From assembly GCF_015645465.1 (NCBI RefSeq), contig NZ_JADOEL010000001.1:62001-126000 (forward strand): DNA of 64,000 nucleotides, in the 5' to 3' direction. Each line of letters opens with the position of its first letter. The stretch's first letter is position 1. Below the pieces are notes generated by a model. It had not been told where the DNA came from. It saw only the letters and a program-made list of their open reading frames with translations, and ran no database searches. This document shows, one piece after another, positions 55,788 to 64,000 of this stretch. This DNA is from Herminiimonas contaminans (GTDB lineage Bacteria; Pseudomonadota; Gammaproteobacteria; Burkholderiales; Burkholderiaceae_D). The position numbers and the translations under genes were made by a program.

Positions 55788-56873
55788 ATGTCAGCCATTC
55801 CTATTCCGTCAGCGCATTTGCAAGTTGAGTCTATCCGCGTGGGCTACCAGCTCGGTGCCCAGATGCATGAGATCGTGCACAGCTTGTCCTTCGCCTTGCA
55901 ACGTGGTGAGATCGGCTGCCTGCTTGGCCAATCGGGTTGTGGCAAAACGACGGTGCTGCGCGCGATTGCGGGATTTGAATCACTGATTGCAGGCCGCATC
56001 GCACTAGGCGGCAAGGAACTCAGCAACGCACAGCACACCACCGTGCCGGAAGCGCGTCATGTCGGCGTGGTATTCCAGGACTACGCACTGTTCCCCCATC
56101 TGTCGGTGAGCGACAACATAGGCTTCGGCTTGCGCAAACTGGCGACCAGCGAACGCAATGTGCGGATTAAGAAATTACTGGAACTGGTCGGCTTGCAGGC
56201 GCAGGACAAAAAATTCCCGCATGAGCTATCCGGTGGCCAGCAACAACGCGTGGCGCTGGCACGCGCACTCGCACCGCAACCTGATCTCTTGCTGCTGGAT
56301 GAACCCTTCTCCAACCTCGATGTGGACTTGCGCGAACGACTCGCCAGCGAAGTACGCGACATCCTGAAAGAAGTCGGTACCACTGCGGTACTGGTGACGC
56401 ATGATCAGCATGAAGCATTTGCCATCGCCGACCAGATCGGTGTGATGCAAGACGGCGTCATCGTGCAATGGGACCAGGCTTATAACCTCTACCATAGACC
56501 GGCCAGCCGCTTCGTCGCTGATTTTATCGGACAAGGCGTATTCGTACCCGGCACCGTGAATCAGCTGGATGTTGCAATAGAACTCGGAACCTTGCCGCTA
56601 TGCCAGGGCTTGCCGGTTTGTGAGGTCGACGAACAGGGAGAAGTGGATGTCTTGCTACGCGCTGATGATGTGATACACGATGACAGCAGTCCGCTCAAGG
56701 CCGAAGTGATACGCAAGGCTTTCCGCGGCGCAGAATTCCTCTACACCTTGCGCCTGCCTAGCGGCCAGCAATTACTGGCGCTGGTGCCGTCACATCATGA
56801 CCATGCATTGGGTGAACACATAGGCATACGCGTCGAAGCCGACCACGTTGTGACCTTCCCCCGGCAAGACTAG
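55788..56873 (+). CDS. iron(III) ABC transporter ATP-binding protein (FbpC type)
   Basis: A 361-residue ABC ATPase. Walker A is GQSGCGKTT, Q-loop VVFQDYALFPHLSV, signature [15 protein letters not shown], Walker B LLLLDEPFSNLD, switch VTHDQHEA. The C-terminal about 110 residues form a TOBE-type regulatory domain (VDVLLRADDVIHDD). It pairs with the divergent double permease for ferric iron uptake. Confidence 0.9.
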   Translation: MSAIPIPSAHLQVESIRVGYQLGAQMHEIVHSLSFALQRGEIGCLLGQSGCGKTTVLRAIAGFESLIAGRIALGGKELSNAQHTTVPEARHVGVVFQDYALFPHLSVSDNIGFGLRKLATSERNVRIKKLLELVGLQAQDKKFPHELSGGQQQRVALARALAPQPDLLLLDEPFSNLDVDLRERLASEVRDILKEVGTTAVLVTHDQHEAFAIADQIGVMQDGVIVQWDQAYNLYHRPASRFVADFIGQGVFVPGTVNQLDVAIELGTLPLCQGLPVCEVDEQGEVDVLLRADDVIHDDSSPLKAEVIRKAFRGAEFLYTLRLPSGQQLLALVPSHHDHALGEHIGIRVEADHVVTFPRQD

Positions 56874-56889
56874 GCTCGCCCGCGCTTGA

Positions 56890-57690
56890 TTAGACGTGCT
56901 GTAATTCCAGCTTGCGCTGTTTCAGCTCTGCCAGCAGTTTGTCAAAGGCCAGCGCGCCCTGCTCTGCATCACCCTTCACGCCCAGCTCTATGTGTCGGCG
57001 CGTATTCGCATCACCGACGCTAGGCAGGCTGAATACTTTCACCTGTGGAAATTCGCTCTCTATCTCTTCCATCAATGGCGTCAGTGCAGACTCCATCGCC
57101 TGATAGACCAATACCGATTTTTCAAAGTGTGCGAACTGGTGGAACAGATGCGGATAGTGGGTATCCAGTATCCACTCTATCATCGGCCACGCCATCACCG
57201 GGAAACCCGGCATGAAGTAATGCGCACCGCCCTTGCCGTGCTGGATAGAGAAGCCGGGAATCTTGTTATACGGATTAGGCACGATCTCGGCACCTTGCGG
57301 GAACTCGCCCATCTTCAGGCGATGCAGGTTTTCCGGTTTATTCAGATCAAACGGCACGTTCGCTTCCTGCGCCATCTCCAGCATGCGTTCCTGGATTTTT
57401 TGTTTTGCTTCCGGATGCAATTCGACAGGCACACCTAGCGCGGCGGCCGCACACTGGCGTGTATGGTCATCCGGCGTCGCACCTATGCCGCCACAACTGA
57501 AAACAATATCGTCGCTGGCAAAGGTACGCTTCAGGGTCGCGGTAATACGCGCCCGGTCATCACCCACCACTTCCGCCCAGGACAAGGACAGGCCACGTGC
57601 TGCCAGCAACTCCACCACTTTGGGGAAATGCTTGTCACTGCGTTTGCCGGAGAGGATTTCGTCGCCGATGATGATGAGTCCGAATGCCAT
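56890..57690 (-). CDS. CinA N-terminal / MoaB-like protein
   Basis: A 266-residue protein of the CinA-N family with the MoCF-binding fold: LIIIGDEILSGKRSDKHFP at the start and FSCGGIGATPDDHTR in the middle. The C-terminal deamidase domain of full CinA is absent. Such stand-alone proteins may hydrolyse ADP-ribose-type pyrophosphates; the role here is open. It precedes the EI24 gene end by 16 bases on the same strand. Confidence 0.88.
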   Translation of the reverse strand: MAFGLIIIGDEILSGKRSDKHFPKVVELLAARGLSLSWAEVVGDDRARITATLKRTFASDDIVFSCGGIGATPDDHTRQCAAAALGVPVELHPEAKQKIQERMLEMAQEANVPFDLNKPENLHRLKMGEFPQGAEIVPNPYNKIPGFSIQHGKGGAHYFMPGFPVMAWPMIEWILDTHYPHLFHQFAHFEKSVLVYQAMESALTPLMEEIESEFPQVKVFSLPSVGDANTRRHIELGVKGDAEQGALAFDKLLAELKQRKLELQHV

Positions 57691-57706
57691 GTTCTTCCTT
57701 CTTGCG

Positions 57707-58594
57707 TCAGGGATGAGGATTGTTTGTAGGGTCGGTGTTTTCAGATGCGGGCAAGGCGATCACGCTTACTGTCGCTGCCTTCGCTTGCTCCGCCGCAGCC
57801 TGTTCGGCGCGATACTGGGTCAATGCATCCATGCAGTAATGCTGGAACCACAAGCCGCTGAAGATAAAGACCAGCACATACAGCCAGATCGCACCCGCTG
57901 CCAGCACCGGGAAAAAGATCACCGACAAAGCGCCACCCAGCCACAGCAAAGTGGGCGCAGCACCCATCGCGCCAGTGATCGCGCCTATCACCAGCAATTG
58001 CCAGCGGTGTATGCGCAGGATGATTTTGCGTTCTGCCGGATCAGCATGATCGGCCAGTGCGTCGTAGGCCATTACGCGATACGTCAGCCAGCCCCACAGC
58101 AGCGGCTGGATCACAAAGGTCAGCGGCGGAATCAGCGAAAGCGGCAAAGTGATCAGCCACAGCACGAGGAAGACGGTGAAGGATGAAGTCGACATCCACA
58201 GGCTGCCGAAGAAGGTACCGCCCTTGCGTGCTTCCAGGTCCTTGTAACGCCGACTGCCTACATGCTTGACGATGGCCGGCATCGCCATCACACCGACAAA
58301 GATCAGCGCCGTCAGTATCATCAGCGGCAACAAAATCCACATCGCAATCAGCGGCACCACCACTGTCTTGAGCGCTCCCATGCCCAACCACATCAGTAAC
58401 TCGTTGGTAACGCGGAAGCCGTCATTTTCCACAAAGTAATTTTGCAGCCAGTCAATCATGGTTTGCAGGTACAGCCACAAACCTATACCCCAGACGATAA
58501 TCGACAGCACGAACGGAATCACGCTCAGCATCAGCATCCTGAAATGCAATTGCGATAAAAGTGCTCGTCCGAAAGAAGTGAATACCGGGCGCAT
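57707..58594 (-). CDS. EI24-domain membrane protein (CysZ-like)
   Basis: A 295-residue membrane protein of the EI24/CysZ family with about five to six helices (SFGRALLSQLHFRML, then the long hydrophobic segments around MLMWLGMGAL and LMILTALIFVG). CysZ itself carries sulfate, but this longer Burkholderiales form is uncharacterised. AAGGA precedes the ATG 58594; the frame extends upstream without a ribosome site. Confidence 0.85.
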   Translation of the reverse strand: MRPVFTSFGRALLSQLHFRMLMLSVIPFVLSIIVWGIGLWLYLQTMIDWLQNYFVENDGFRVTNELLMWLGMGALKTVVVPLIAMWILLPLMILTALIFVGVMAMPAIVKHVGSRRYKDLEARKGGTFFGSLWMSTSSFTVFLVLWLITLPLSLIPPLTFVIQPLLWGWLTYRVMAYDALADHADPAERKIILRIHRWQLLVIGAITGAMGAAPTLLWLGGALSVIFFPVLAAGAIWLYVLVFIFSGLWFQHYCMDALTQYRAEQAAAEQAKAATVSVIALPASENTDPTNNPHP

Positions 58595-58781
58595 GATGAA
58601 AATATCCTTAGAAAAATCTATTCCGTACCGACCTGCCGCGGCAGGAAAAGCCCACACCGTACGGGTCAGCCATTTTACCGTGTCGGCCTGCGGCGCGCCT
58701 GCGCCGGGCCGGCTACTGTTAAAACCAAATCCACCTGCTACAATCTGCTCCACTTTCTGACTACATTTTTAAAGGAACCAC

Positions 58782-59138
58782 ATGGCTACCACCTCGACCT
58801 CCTCCGGCCTGCAATACGAAGACAAAGTAGTAGGCGACGGCGCTGAAGCAACTGCAGGCGCGCACGTGACCGTGCATTACACCGGCTGGCTGCAAAACGA
58901 CGACGGCAGCGCAGGCGCCAAATTCGATTCGAGCAAGGATCGTGGCGATCCGTTCCAATTCCCACTCGGCGCTGGTCATGTGATCAAAGGCTGGGACGAA
59001 GGCGTACAAGGCATGAAAATCGGTGGTACCCGTACCCTGATCATCCCTTCGTCGCTCGGCTACGGCGCACGCGGTGCTGGTGGTGTAATTCCTCCGCACG
59101 CTACCCTGATTTTTGAAGTGGAATTGCTGGGCGTATAA
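58782..59138 (+). CDS. FKBP-type peptidyl-prolyl isomerase
   Basis: A 118-residue single FKBP domain ([30 protein letters not shown] split over the active-site strands, [17 protein letters not shown]). It speeds proline isomerisation, in the cytoplasm as no signal is present. AAAGGAACC precedes the ATG. An acyl-CoA-binding protein gene follows after 59 bases. Confidence 0.94.
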   Translation: MATTSTSSGLQYEDKVVGDGAEATAGAHVTVHYTGWLQNDDGSAGAKFDSSKDRGDPFQFPLGAGHVIKGWDEGVQGMKIGGTRTLIIPSSLGYGARGAGGVIPPHATLIFEVELLGV

Positions 59139-59197
59139 GACTCGTTCCGCTACGCTCCACCACGGATACACCTGTCAACTTTCTTAAAGGAACAGAT

Positions 59198-59452
59198 ATG
59201 AGCCTGCAAGAGCAATTCGAGCAAGCATTAGCCGACTCCAAGACTTTGCCGGAGCGTCCGGACAACCTGACCCTGCTGAAAATCTACGGTTTGTTCAAAC
59301 AGGCCAGCAGTGGCGACGCAACTGGCGAACAGCCAGCGATGACAGACTTCGTGGCCCGTGCCAAATGGGATGCGTGGAACAATCTGCAAGGCACGTCGCA
59401 AGACGATGCCAAGCAGCAGTACATAGACCTGGTGAATGATCTGAAAGGCTGA
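59198..59452 (+). CDS. acyl-CoA-binding protein
   Basis: An 84-residue four-helix ACBP (MSLQEQFEQALADSKTLPERP; LLKIYGLFKQASSGD; KWDAWNNLQGTSQDDAKQQY). These proteins, common in eukaryotes and found in a limited set of bacteria, bind long-chain acyl-CoA. AAAGGAACAG precedes the ATG, almost the same as for the FKBP gene. A terminator follows. Confidence 0.93.
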   Translation: MSLQEQFEQALADSKTLPERPDNLTLLKIYGLFKQASSGDATGEQPAMTDFVARAKWDAWNNLQGTSQDDAKQQYIDLVNDLKG

Positions 59453-59466
59453 TCTGCCGCCACAAC

Positions 59467-59497
59467 AAAAAGCCCCGTCGTGACGGGGCTTTTTTAT
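59467..59497. terminator. bidirectional Rho-independent terminator
   Basis: AGCCCCGT (59471-59478) pairs with ACGGGGCT (59483-59490), loop of four, with AAAA before and TTTTT after. It lies between the convergent acyl-CoA-binding and PHA-system genes. Confidence 0.9.
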
Positions 59498-59515
59498 TTG
59501 GCTCGGGGCAAATAC

Positions 59516-59800
59516 TCAGGCAGCTTCGGCAAAATACTTCTTCATATTGCGCGCCACTTTTTCCTGCAGCGGGCCGGCAAAAGCCTTGAACAGGAAATCC
59601 AGCGTGATATCGATTTGCGCTTCTTTCTCGCGCAAGGCCAGCGTACCGGCCACACCACTGCGCTTGAACGACAGGGTATCGCCATCCCATTGCGTGGTCA
59701 TATCAAATTCTGCCGCCATCCTGTCCGCGACTTTTTGTGCCGCGTCTTTTGCCTGTTGCAGCGGGAGCTGATGCTCCTGCGTGATACTGATATCTGCCAT
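59516..59800 (-). CDS. polyhydroxyalkanoic acid system family protein
   Basis: A 94-residue protein of the PHA_gran_rgn family (MADISITQEHQLPLQQAKDA; FAGPLQEKVARNMKKYF). Members are linked to PHA metabolism by gene context; the mechanism is unknown. It follows the hydroxyacid dehydrogenase gene by 4 bases and probably shares its transcript. Confidence 0.88.
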   Translation of the reverse strand: MADISITQEHQLPLQQAKDAAQKVADRMAAEFDMTTQWDGDTLSFKRSGVAGTLALREKEAQIDITLDFLFKAFAGPLQEKVARNMKKYFAEAA

Positions 59801-59804
59801 GTGC

Positions 59805-60788
59805 TTACTTCTTCGCTTTCACTTCCGGGTTGAGTAAATTCGGTGGTTGCTGGCCGCTCATGGCTGCTGCCAGATTGGCCGAAGCGCAATCCGCCATCGC
59901 CCGGCGGGTTTTTTCCGAGCCGCTGCCTATGTGCGGTGTCAGCACCACATTCGACAAGGTCAGGAAGTCAGGGTGCAAGGCTGGCTCGTTTTCAAACACA
60001 TCCAGCCCAGCCGATGCGATGCGCTTCTCACGCAAGGCAGCGATCAGCGCTACATCATCGACGATGCCGCCACGTGCAATATTCACCAGCGTTGCGGTCG
60101 GCTTCATCAGCGCCAATTCGGCCGCGCCTATGATGTGATGCGTTTGCGGCGAGTATGGCAAGACCAGGATCAGGTGATCAGCACCGCGCAGCAATTCTTC
60201 CTTGCTGACATAACGTGCGTTGTTGGCATAGGCTTCCTGCTCTGGCGTCGCGCGCGAGCGGTTGTGATAAATCACGTTCATATCAAAGCCCATCGAGCGA
60301 CGTGCGATCGCCTGCCCGATGCGGCCCATGCCAAGGATGCCCAGCGTTGCGCCGTGGATATCCGCACCGAGGAAACTGTCGAAACGCCAGTGCTTCCAGT
60401 GACCGGCACGCAGCCAGTGCTCGGATTCGCACACACGACGCGCATTCGACATCAACAGCGTCCACGCGTAATCAGCGGTGGTTTCGTTCAGTACATCCGG
60501 TGTATTCGTCACCATCACGCCGGCAGCGGTTGCGGCCGCCACATCGATATTGTTATAACCGACGGCGACGTTACAGATGGCTTTCAATTGCGGATTGGCG
60601 GCAATCACTTCTGCCGTCATTTTTTCGCTGGCGGTGATCACCACAGCATCCTTGCCCTGCATTTTTTGCAGCAACTCGGCAGGAGAAAAAATCTTGTCTT
60701 CCTGATTCGATTCAACTTCAAACTTCTGCTGCAAGCGTTCAATCACGTCGGGAAACGTTGCGCGCGCGACGAGTACTTTCGCCTTCAT
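59805..60788 (-). CDS. D-2-hydroxyacid dehydrogenase (glyoxylate/hydroxypyruvate reductase type)
   Basis: A 327-residue NAD(P)-dependent enzyme. The Rossmann loop is LGMGRIGQAIARR; the catalytic trio is Arg in VNIARGG, Glu in FENEP and His in TPHIGSGSEKTR. VAVGYNNIDV is typical of the GhrB/GyaR group, which reduces glyoxylate or hydroxypyruvate. GAGAGAT precedes the ATG. It lies between the antiporter and PHA-system genes. Confidence 0.92.
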   Translation of the reverse strand: MKAKVLVARATFPDVIERLQQKFEVESNQEDKIFSPAELLQKMQGKDAVVITASEKMTAEVIAANPQLKAICNVAVGYNNIDVAAATAAGVMVTNTPDVLNETTADYAWTLLMSNARRVCESEHWLRAGHWKHWRFDSFLGADIHGATLGILGMGRIGQAIARRSMGFDMNVIYHNRSRATPEQEAYANNARYVSKEELLRGADHLILVLPYSPQTHHIIGAAELALMKPTATLVNIARGGIVDDVALIAALREKRIASAGLDVFENEPALHPDFLTLSNVVLTPHIGSGSEKTRRAMADCASANLAAAMSGQQPPNLLNPEVKAKK

Positions 60789-60798
60789 ATATCTCTCC

Positions 60799-62205
60799 TC
60801 AGGTGAAAAAAATGAACGTCATTAAAACAAACAGGGGAATCAGAATCGCACACGACCAGGCCATATAGCCAAAGAAGGACGGCATCTTGATGCCGCGTTC
60901 CTCGGCTATTGCCTTGACCATCATATTCGGTGCATTCCCGATATAACTATTGGCACCCATGAACACCGCACCGGCAGAAATCGCAGCCAGCGTGGCGGCC
61001 ATAGTCGTCATCAGGACCTGCGCATCACCACCGGCAGTGTTGAAGAAAACCAGATAGGTTGGCGCATTATCGAGGAAAGAAGACAGGACGCCGGTCGCCC
61101 AGAAATACATGGCATTGATAGGCTGGCCACTGCCATCGGTAACGGCGCGCACGATGCTGGAAAAAGCACCCGCTTCGCCGGCACGCAGCATCGCAATCAC
61201 CGGAATGATGGTGATGAAGATACCGGCAAACAGCTTGCCGACTTCCTGTATCGGCCCCCAGGAAAATTCATTGCCACTGCGCGCACCCTTGGGCGTCACT
61301 GCCAGCGACAGGAAAATCACCGCGATCAATGCGCCGTCGCGCAACAGGTTTTGCAGTTCCAGCGTATTACCGAACAGCACATAGGAAACGCCGGGCTTCC
61401 AGAAACCACTCAGCAATACCATCACGACGATGATGCCCAGCAAAACGAAATTGATCTTGCCCTCGAAACGGATCGCTGAATCCGGTGTCGGGTCCAGTTC
61501 AGGCGGCTTCACTTCTTCGCGCTTGTGATAGTAGTGACTATCCAGCAGGTAAAAAATAATCAGCAAGGCTACACACAGGAAGATGGTGGGCGCGAACAGA
61601 TGTTTAACCGTCCAGAAAAAATCGACCCCTTTCAGGAAGCCGAGAAACAGTGGCGGATCGCCCAGCGGCGTCAGCGCACCGCCAGCATTCGCTACCAGGA
61701 AAACAAAGAAAATCACGATGTGCGCTGCGTGCTTGCGATTATCGTTGGCACGTATCAGCGGACGGATCAAGAGCATTGCCGCGCCGGTGGTACCCATGAA
61801 GCTGGCGAGGACAGTGCCTATCGCCAGCAAACCGGTATTCAGCGCTGGCGTACCGTGCAAATTACCGCGTACGCATATCCCGCCCGCCACCACAAACAGC
61901 GAGGTAATCAGGATCAGGAAAGGAAAGAATTCAGCAACAAACGCATGTACTGCACCATGTACCGCAGTCGACGCACCAAAGAAATAAGCGCATGGCAGCA
62001 AAAAGGCCAGTGACCAGGCGGCCGTCAGTTTACCGAAATGGTGATGCCAGAAAGCAGGCGTCAGCAAAGGGCAAAGTGCGATGGAGAGCAGTAGTCCAGC
62101 AAAGGGTATCCCCCACAAAACTGACAGGCCGTTACCATTTAACTCTGCCGCGCCGCACAGGGCTGGGCTCAGGGCAAGCATGCCGACGAGGAAATTTGCG
62201 CGCAT
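60799..62205 (-). CDS. sodium:proton antiporter-like membrane protein
   Basis: A 468-residue protein with an N-terminal signal-like helix (MRANFLVGMLALSP...CGAAEL) and about 12 further helices. GTTGAAMLLIRPLIRAN, NAGGALTPLGDPPLFLGFLKG and DNAPTYLVFFN mark the NhaD/CitM ion transporter superfamily, with the GDPP and DNAPT ion-site motifs. GGAG lies 5 bases before ATG 62205; the ATG at 62232 has none. It probably exchanges Na+ for H+. Confidence 0.86.
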   Translation of the reverse strand: MRANFLVGMLALSPALCGAAELNGNGLSVLWGIPFAGLLLSIALCPLLTPAFWHHHFGKLTAAWSLAFLLPCAYFFGASTAVHGAVHAFVAEFFPFLILITSLFVVAGGICVRGNLHGTPALNTGLLAIGTVLASFMGTTGAAMLLIRPLIRANDNRKHAAHIVIFFVFLVANAGGALTPLGDPPLFLGFLKGVDFFWTVKHLFAPTIFLCVALLIIFYLLDSHYYHKREEVKPPELDPTPDSAIRFEGKINFVLLGIIVVMVLLSGFWKPGVSYVLFGNTLELQNLLRDGALIAVIFLSLAVTPKGARSGNEFSWGPIQEVGKLFAGIFITIIPVIAMLRAGEAGAFSSIVRAVTDGSGQPINAMYFWATGVLSSFLDNAPTYLVFFNTAGGDAQVLMTTMAATLAAISAGAVFMGANSYIGNAPNMMVKAIAEERGIKMPSFFGYMAWSCAILIPLFVLMTFIFFT

Positions 62206-62493
62206 GGGGACTCCGTATTGAGGGGATGCCATTTTAGCCCAGAAAAATCATGTCCACCCGGCAATCCCGGGCCAGGCTGCAGGCGTAGCGATCCGGAAAA
62301 AACGCGCGCCGTGCCGCGACATAAGACGCTCAACGCATTTGCTTATTCGGAATCGGTATAAGAGTGGTTTGTGGGAAATAGCGATTTGCCTTAAAATACA
62401 ACGCTTTGCGGCTGCAATAAGGCGGGTCTTAAATACCTGCTGTCATGACCAGGCAGCCGATGCTTAATTCAAATATTTACAGTTAGGACTGGT

Positions 62494-62817
62494 ATGACCC
62501 ACGTAGTAACCGATTCCTGCATTCTTTGCCGTTACACAGACTGCGTAGATGTGTGTCCGGTTGATTGCTTCCGCGAAGGCCCGAATTTCCTGTCTATCGA
62601 TCCGGATGAATGTATCGATTGCGCAGTATGCGTAGCTGAATGCCCTGTCAACGCGATCTATGCAGAAGAAGATGTGCCGGCTGACCAGCAGCACTTCATC
62701 CAGCTCAACGTCGAGTTGTCGCGCGCATGGCCATCGATCACCAAAACCAAACCACCTATGGCTGAAGCCGAAGAGTGGAAAGACAAAACAGACAAGCTGC
62801 AGTATCTGGAACGCTAA
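62494..62817 (+). CDS. fdxA: seven-iron ferredoxin
   Basis: A 107-residue FdxA. The N-terminal Cys cluster ([18 protein letters not shown]) and the second ([16 protein letters not shown]) fit one 3Fe-4S and one 4Fe-4S centre, followed by the usual C-terminal extension ([13 protein letters not shown]). It transfers electrons in the cytoplasm. A terminator with a TTCG loop follows. Confidence 0.95.
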   Translation: MTHVVTDSCILCRYTDCVDVCPVDCFREGPNFLSIDPDECIDCAVCVAECPVNAIYAEEDVPADQQHFIQLNVELSRAWPSITKTKPPMAEAEEWKDKTDKLQYLER

Positions 62818-62834
62818 GCTGCCGCTACCCGATA

Positions 62835-62869
62835 AAAACGCCCTCTGGTTCGCCACAGGGCGTTTTTTC
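62835..62869 (+). terminator. Rho-independent terminator of fdxA
   Basis: ACGCCCT (62838-62844) pairs with AGGGCGT (62857-62863); an inner TGG-TTCG-CCA gives a tetraloop, and TTTTTT follows. It begins 18 bases after fdxA. Confidence 0.88.
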
Positions 62870-62962
62870 TTGTGTGGCTTGGCAACAAAAATTATTGTCT
62901 TGGCAACAACATAATGCTGCTTTACATCCGATAAACGTTGTTTAACGTAGAATAGTTATCAA

Positions 62963-62975
62963 TGGTGCATTGCAA
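62963..62975 (+). promoter_or_regulatory. PhaR-like motif upstream of phaZ
   Basis: TGGTGCATTGCAA resembles the TTGTGC-NN-CGCAA motif of the phasin promoter (two differences outside the spacer). It lies 55 bases before the PHA depolymerase start. The match is weaker than the phasin pair. Confidence 0.35.
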
Positions 62976-63029
62976 TATAATGGCTTTGTCCCGACAATCA
63001 ATTGACCACTGTCAACGAAAGAAGTTTCT

Positions 63030-64000
63030 ATGCTTTATCAATTGCATGAGCTCAACCGCAGCCTGCTCAATCCGCTGATCCAATGGGCGGAAGCATCGTC
63101 CAAACTGTTTAGCGATCCCGTTTCCCCTTTGGCCTATACACCTTTTGCCCAGCCTATCGCGGCTGGTTACGAATTGATGTATCGCCTTGGCAAGGATTAC
63201 GAGAAGCCGCATTTCGGTATCAGCTCGGTCAGCGTCAAGGGCAAGGACGTCAAGATTATTGAAGAAGTGGCAGAAGAAAAATCCTTCTGCACGCTGCTGC
63301 ATTTCAAGAAGGATTTGAGCGCGAAGGCATTTGCCGCACTCAAGCAACCGACCATATTGCTGGTCGCACCATTGTCCGGCCACCACGCTACCTTGCTGCG
63401 CGATACCGTACGCAGCCTGCTGGTCGAGCATGATGTCTACATCACCGACTGGCGCGATGCGCGCATGGTGCCGCTGACTGAAGGCCCGTTCCATCTGCAC
63501 GATTACATCTATTACATCCAGGATTTCATCCGTCAACTCGGACCCAACCTGCATGTGATTTCGGTGTGCCAGCCTACCGTACCGGTACTGGCAGCGATTT
63601 CACTGATGGCGAGCGAGCGTGATCCGCACCTGCCCAAGTCGATGACCATGATGGGCGGCCCTATCGACCCGCGCAAATCGCCGACGCAAGTCAACAACCT
63701 CGCTACCGAGAAACCATATTCGTGGTTTGAGAACCAGGTCATACACAGCGTGCCTGCCAGCTATCCAGGCTTTGGCCGCAAGGTCTATCCGGGCTTCCTG
63801 CAGCACGCCGGCTTCATCGCGATGAATCCGGGTCGTCATGCACAAAGTCACTGGGACTTCTATATGCACTTGCGCGAAGGCGACAACGAATCAGCGGAAG
63901 AACATCGCAAGTTTTACGATGAGTACAACGCGGTGCTGGATATGCCTGCCGAGTACTACCTCGAAACCATCAAGACCGTGTTCCAGGAACACCGCTTGCC
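63030..64000 (+). CDS. phaZ: intracellular PHA depolymerase, 3' end cut by the window
   Basis: The first 323 residues of a PhaZ-type intracellular polyhydroxyalkanoate depolymerase; the frame is open at the window edge. The start MLYQLHELNRSLLNPL is typical, and ILLVAPLSGHHATLLRDTVRSL and DWRDARMVPL follow. The nucleophile region reads HVISVCQPTVPVLA: a Cys stands where a lipase has Ser, as is usual in this family. It degrades stored PHA, together with the phasin and PHA-system genes in this window. AAAGAAG precedes the ATG. Confidence 0.92.
   Translation, partial: MLYQLHELNRSLLNPLIQWAEASSKLFSDPVSPLAYTPFAQPIAAGYELMYRLGKDYEKPHFGISSVSVKGKDVKIIEEVAEEKSFCTLLHFKKDLSAKAFAALKQPTILLVAPLSGHHATLLRDTVRSLLVEHDVYITDWRDARMVPLTEGPFHLHDYIYYIQDFIRQLGPNLHVISVCQPTVPVLAAISLMASERDPHLPKSMTMMGGPIDPRKSPTQVNNLATEKPYSWFENQVIHSVPASYPGFGRKVYPGFLQHAGFIAMNPGRHAQSHWDFYMHLREGDNESAEEHRKFYDEYNAVLDMPAEYYLETIKTVFQEHRL

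Noticed and set aside
1-64000. tRNA, rRNA, insertion sequences, prophage or CRISPR
   Set aside because: I looked for the usual hallmarks (tRNA arms, transposase frames, integrase, regular direct repeats) and found none that I could support.

Overview
The window reads as a stretch of chromosome from a betaproteobacterium, most likely of the Oxalobacteraceae (Herminiimonas / Janthinobacterium / Collimonas type). This rests on moderate GC content, dense operons, polyhydroxyalkanoate (PHA) genes, and gene families I recognise from Burkholderiales. It is an inference, not a database result. I see no rRNA, tRNA, CRISPR array or insertion sequence. The right edge cuts a PHA depolymerase gene.

Layout. 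1-3.7 kb: a secreted DUF1254 protein, then a formamidase with two tiny XapX membrane proteins. 3.7-11.4 kb: a structured leader with a short MgtL-like peptide (it begins Met-Asp-Pro-Asp), then an operon of a lone MgtE-N-like protein, a heavy-metal-type RND pump (adaptor, pump, outer-membrane channel), a lipoprotein and an MgtC-family protein. 11.5-18.7 kb: a two-component pair translationally overlapped with a MocA-like nucleotidyltransferase, then a LysR regulator divergent from a periplasmic molybdenum hydroxylase (2Fe-2S subunit, Tat-exported large subunit, XdhC). 18.7-28.4 kb: an EAL phosphodiesterase, a two-partner secretion system with a large GLUG-repeat exoprotein, a hybrid kinase and a LuxR-type regulator. 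28.5-33.3 kb: a ParB-like protein, a TetR/MFS pair, a small ATPase, and two exported proteins.

33.5-39.9 kb: metE and metR divergent around a MetR-like site, a formyltransferase-ACT-ACT fusion next to a class V aminotransferase, and a cytochrome c. 40.0-47.4 kb: a sulfur-scavenging operon on the minus strand, sbp-ssuE-ssuA-ssuD-ssuC-ssuB-ssuF, ending in a degenerate EAL protein and a small hydrolase. 47.6-53.2 kb: Tas, an FMN reductase, DgkA, an IclR regulator, a PBP7-type endopeptidase and a DMT exporter. 53.3-64 kb: a phasin behind paired PhaR-like sites, a Fur-boxed divergent iron ABC transporter, a CinA-N/MoaB protein, EI24 protein, FKBP, acyl-CoA-binding protein, a PHA-system protein, a hydroxyacid dehydrogenase, an ion antiporter, fdxA and phaZ.

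The most interesting element is the leader at about 3968-4273. It combines a strong 5' hairpin, a good ribosome site before a 31-residue peptide rich in early acidic/proline residues, and two mutually exclusive stems, the second of which buries the ribosome site of the first structural gene. This architecture fits Mg2+-dependent control by ribosome drop-off. Here it would act on an RND/MgtC operon rather than on a magnesium ATPase.
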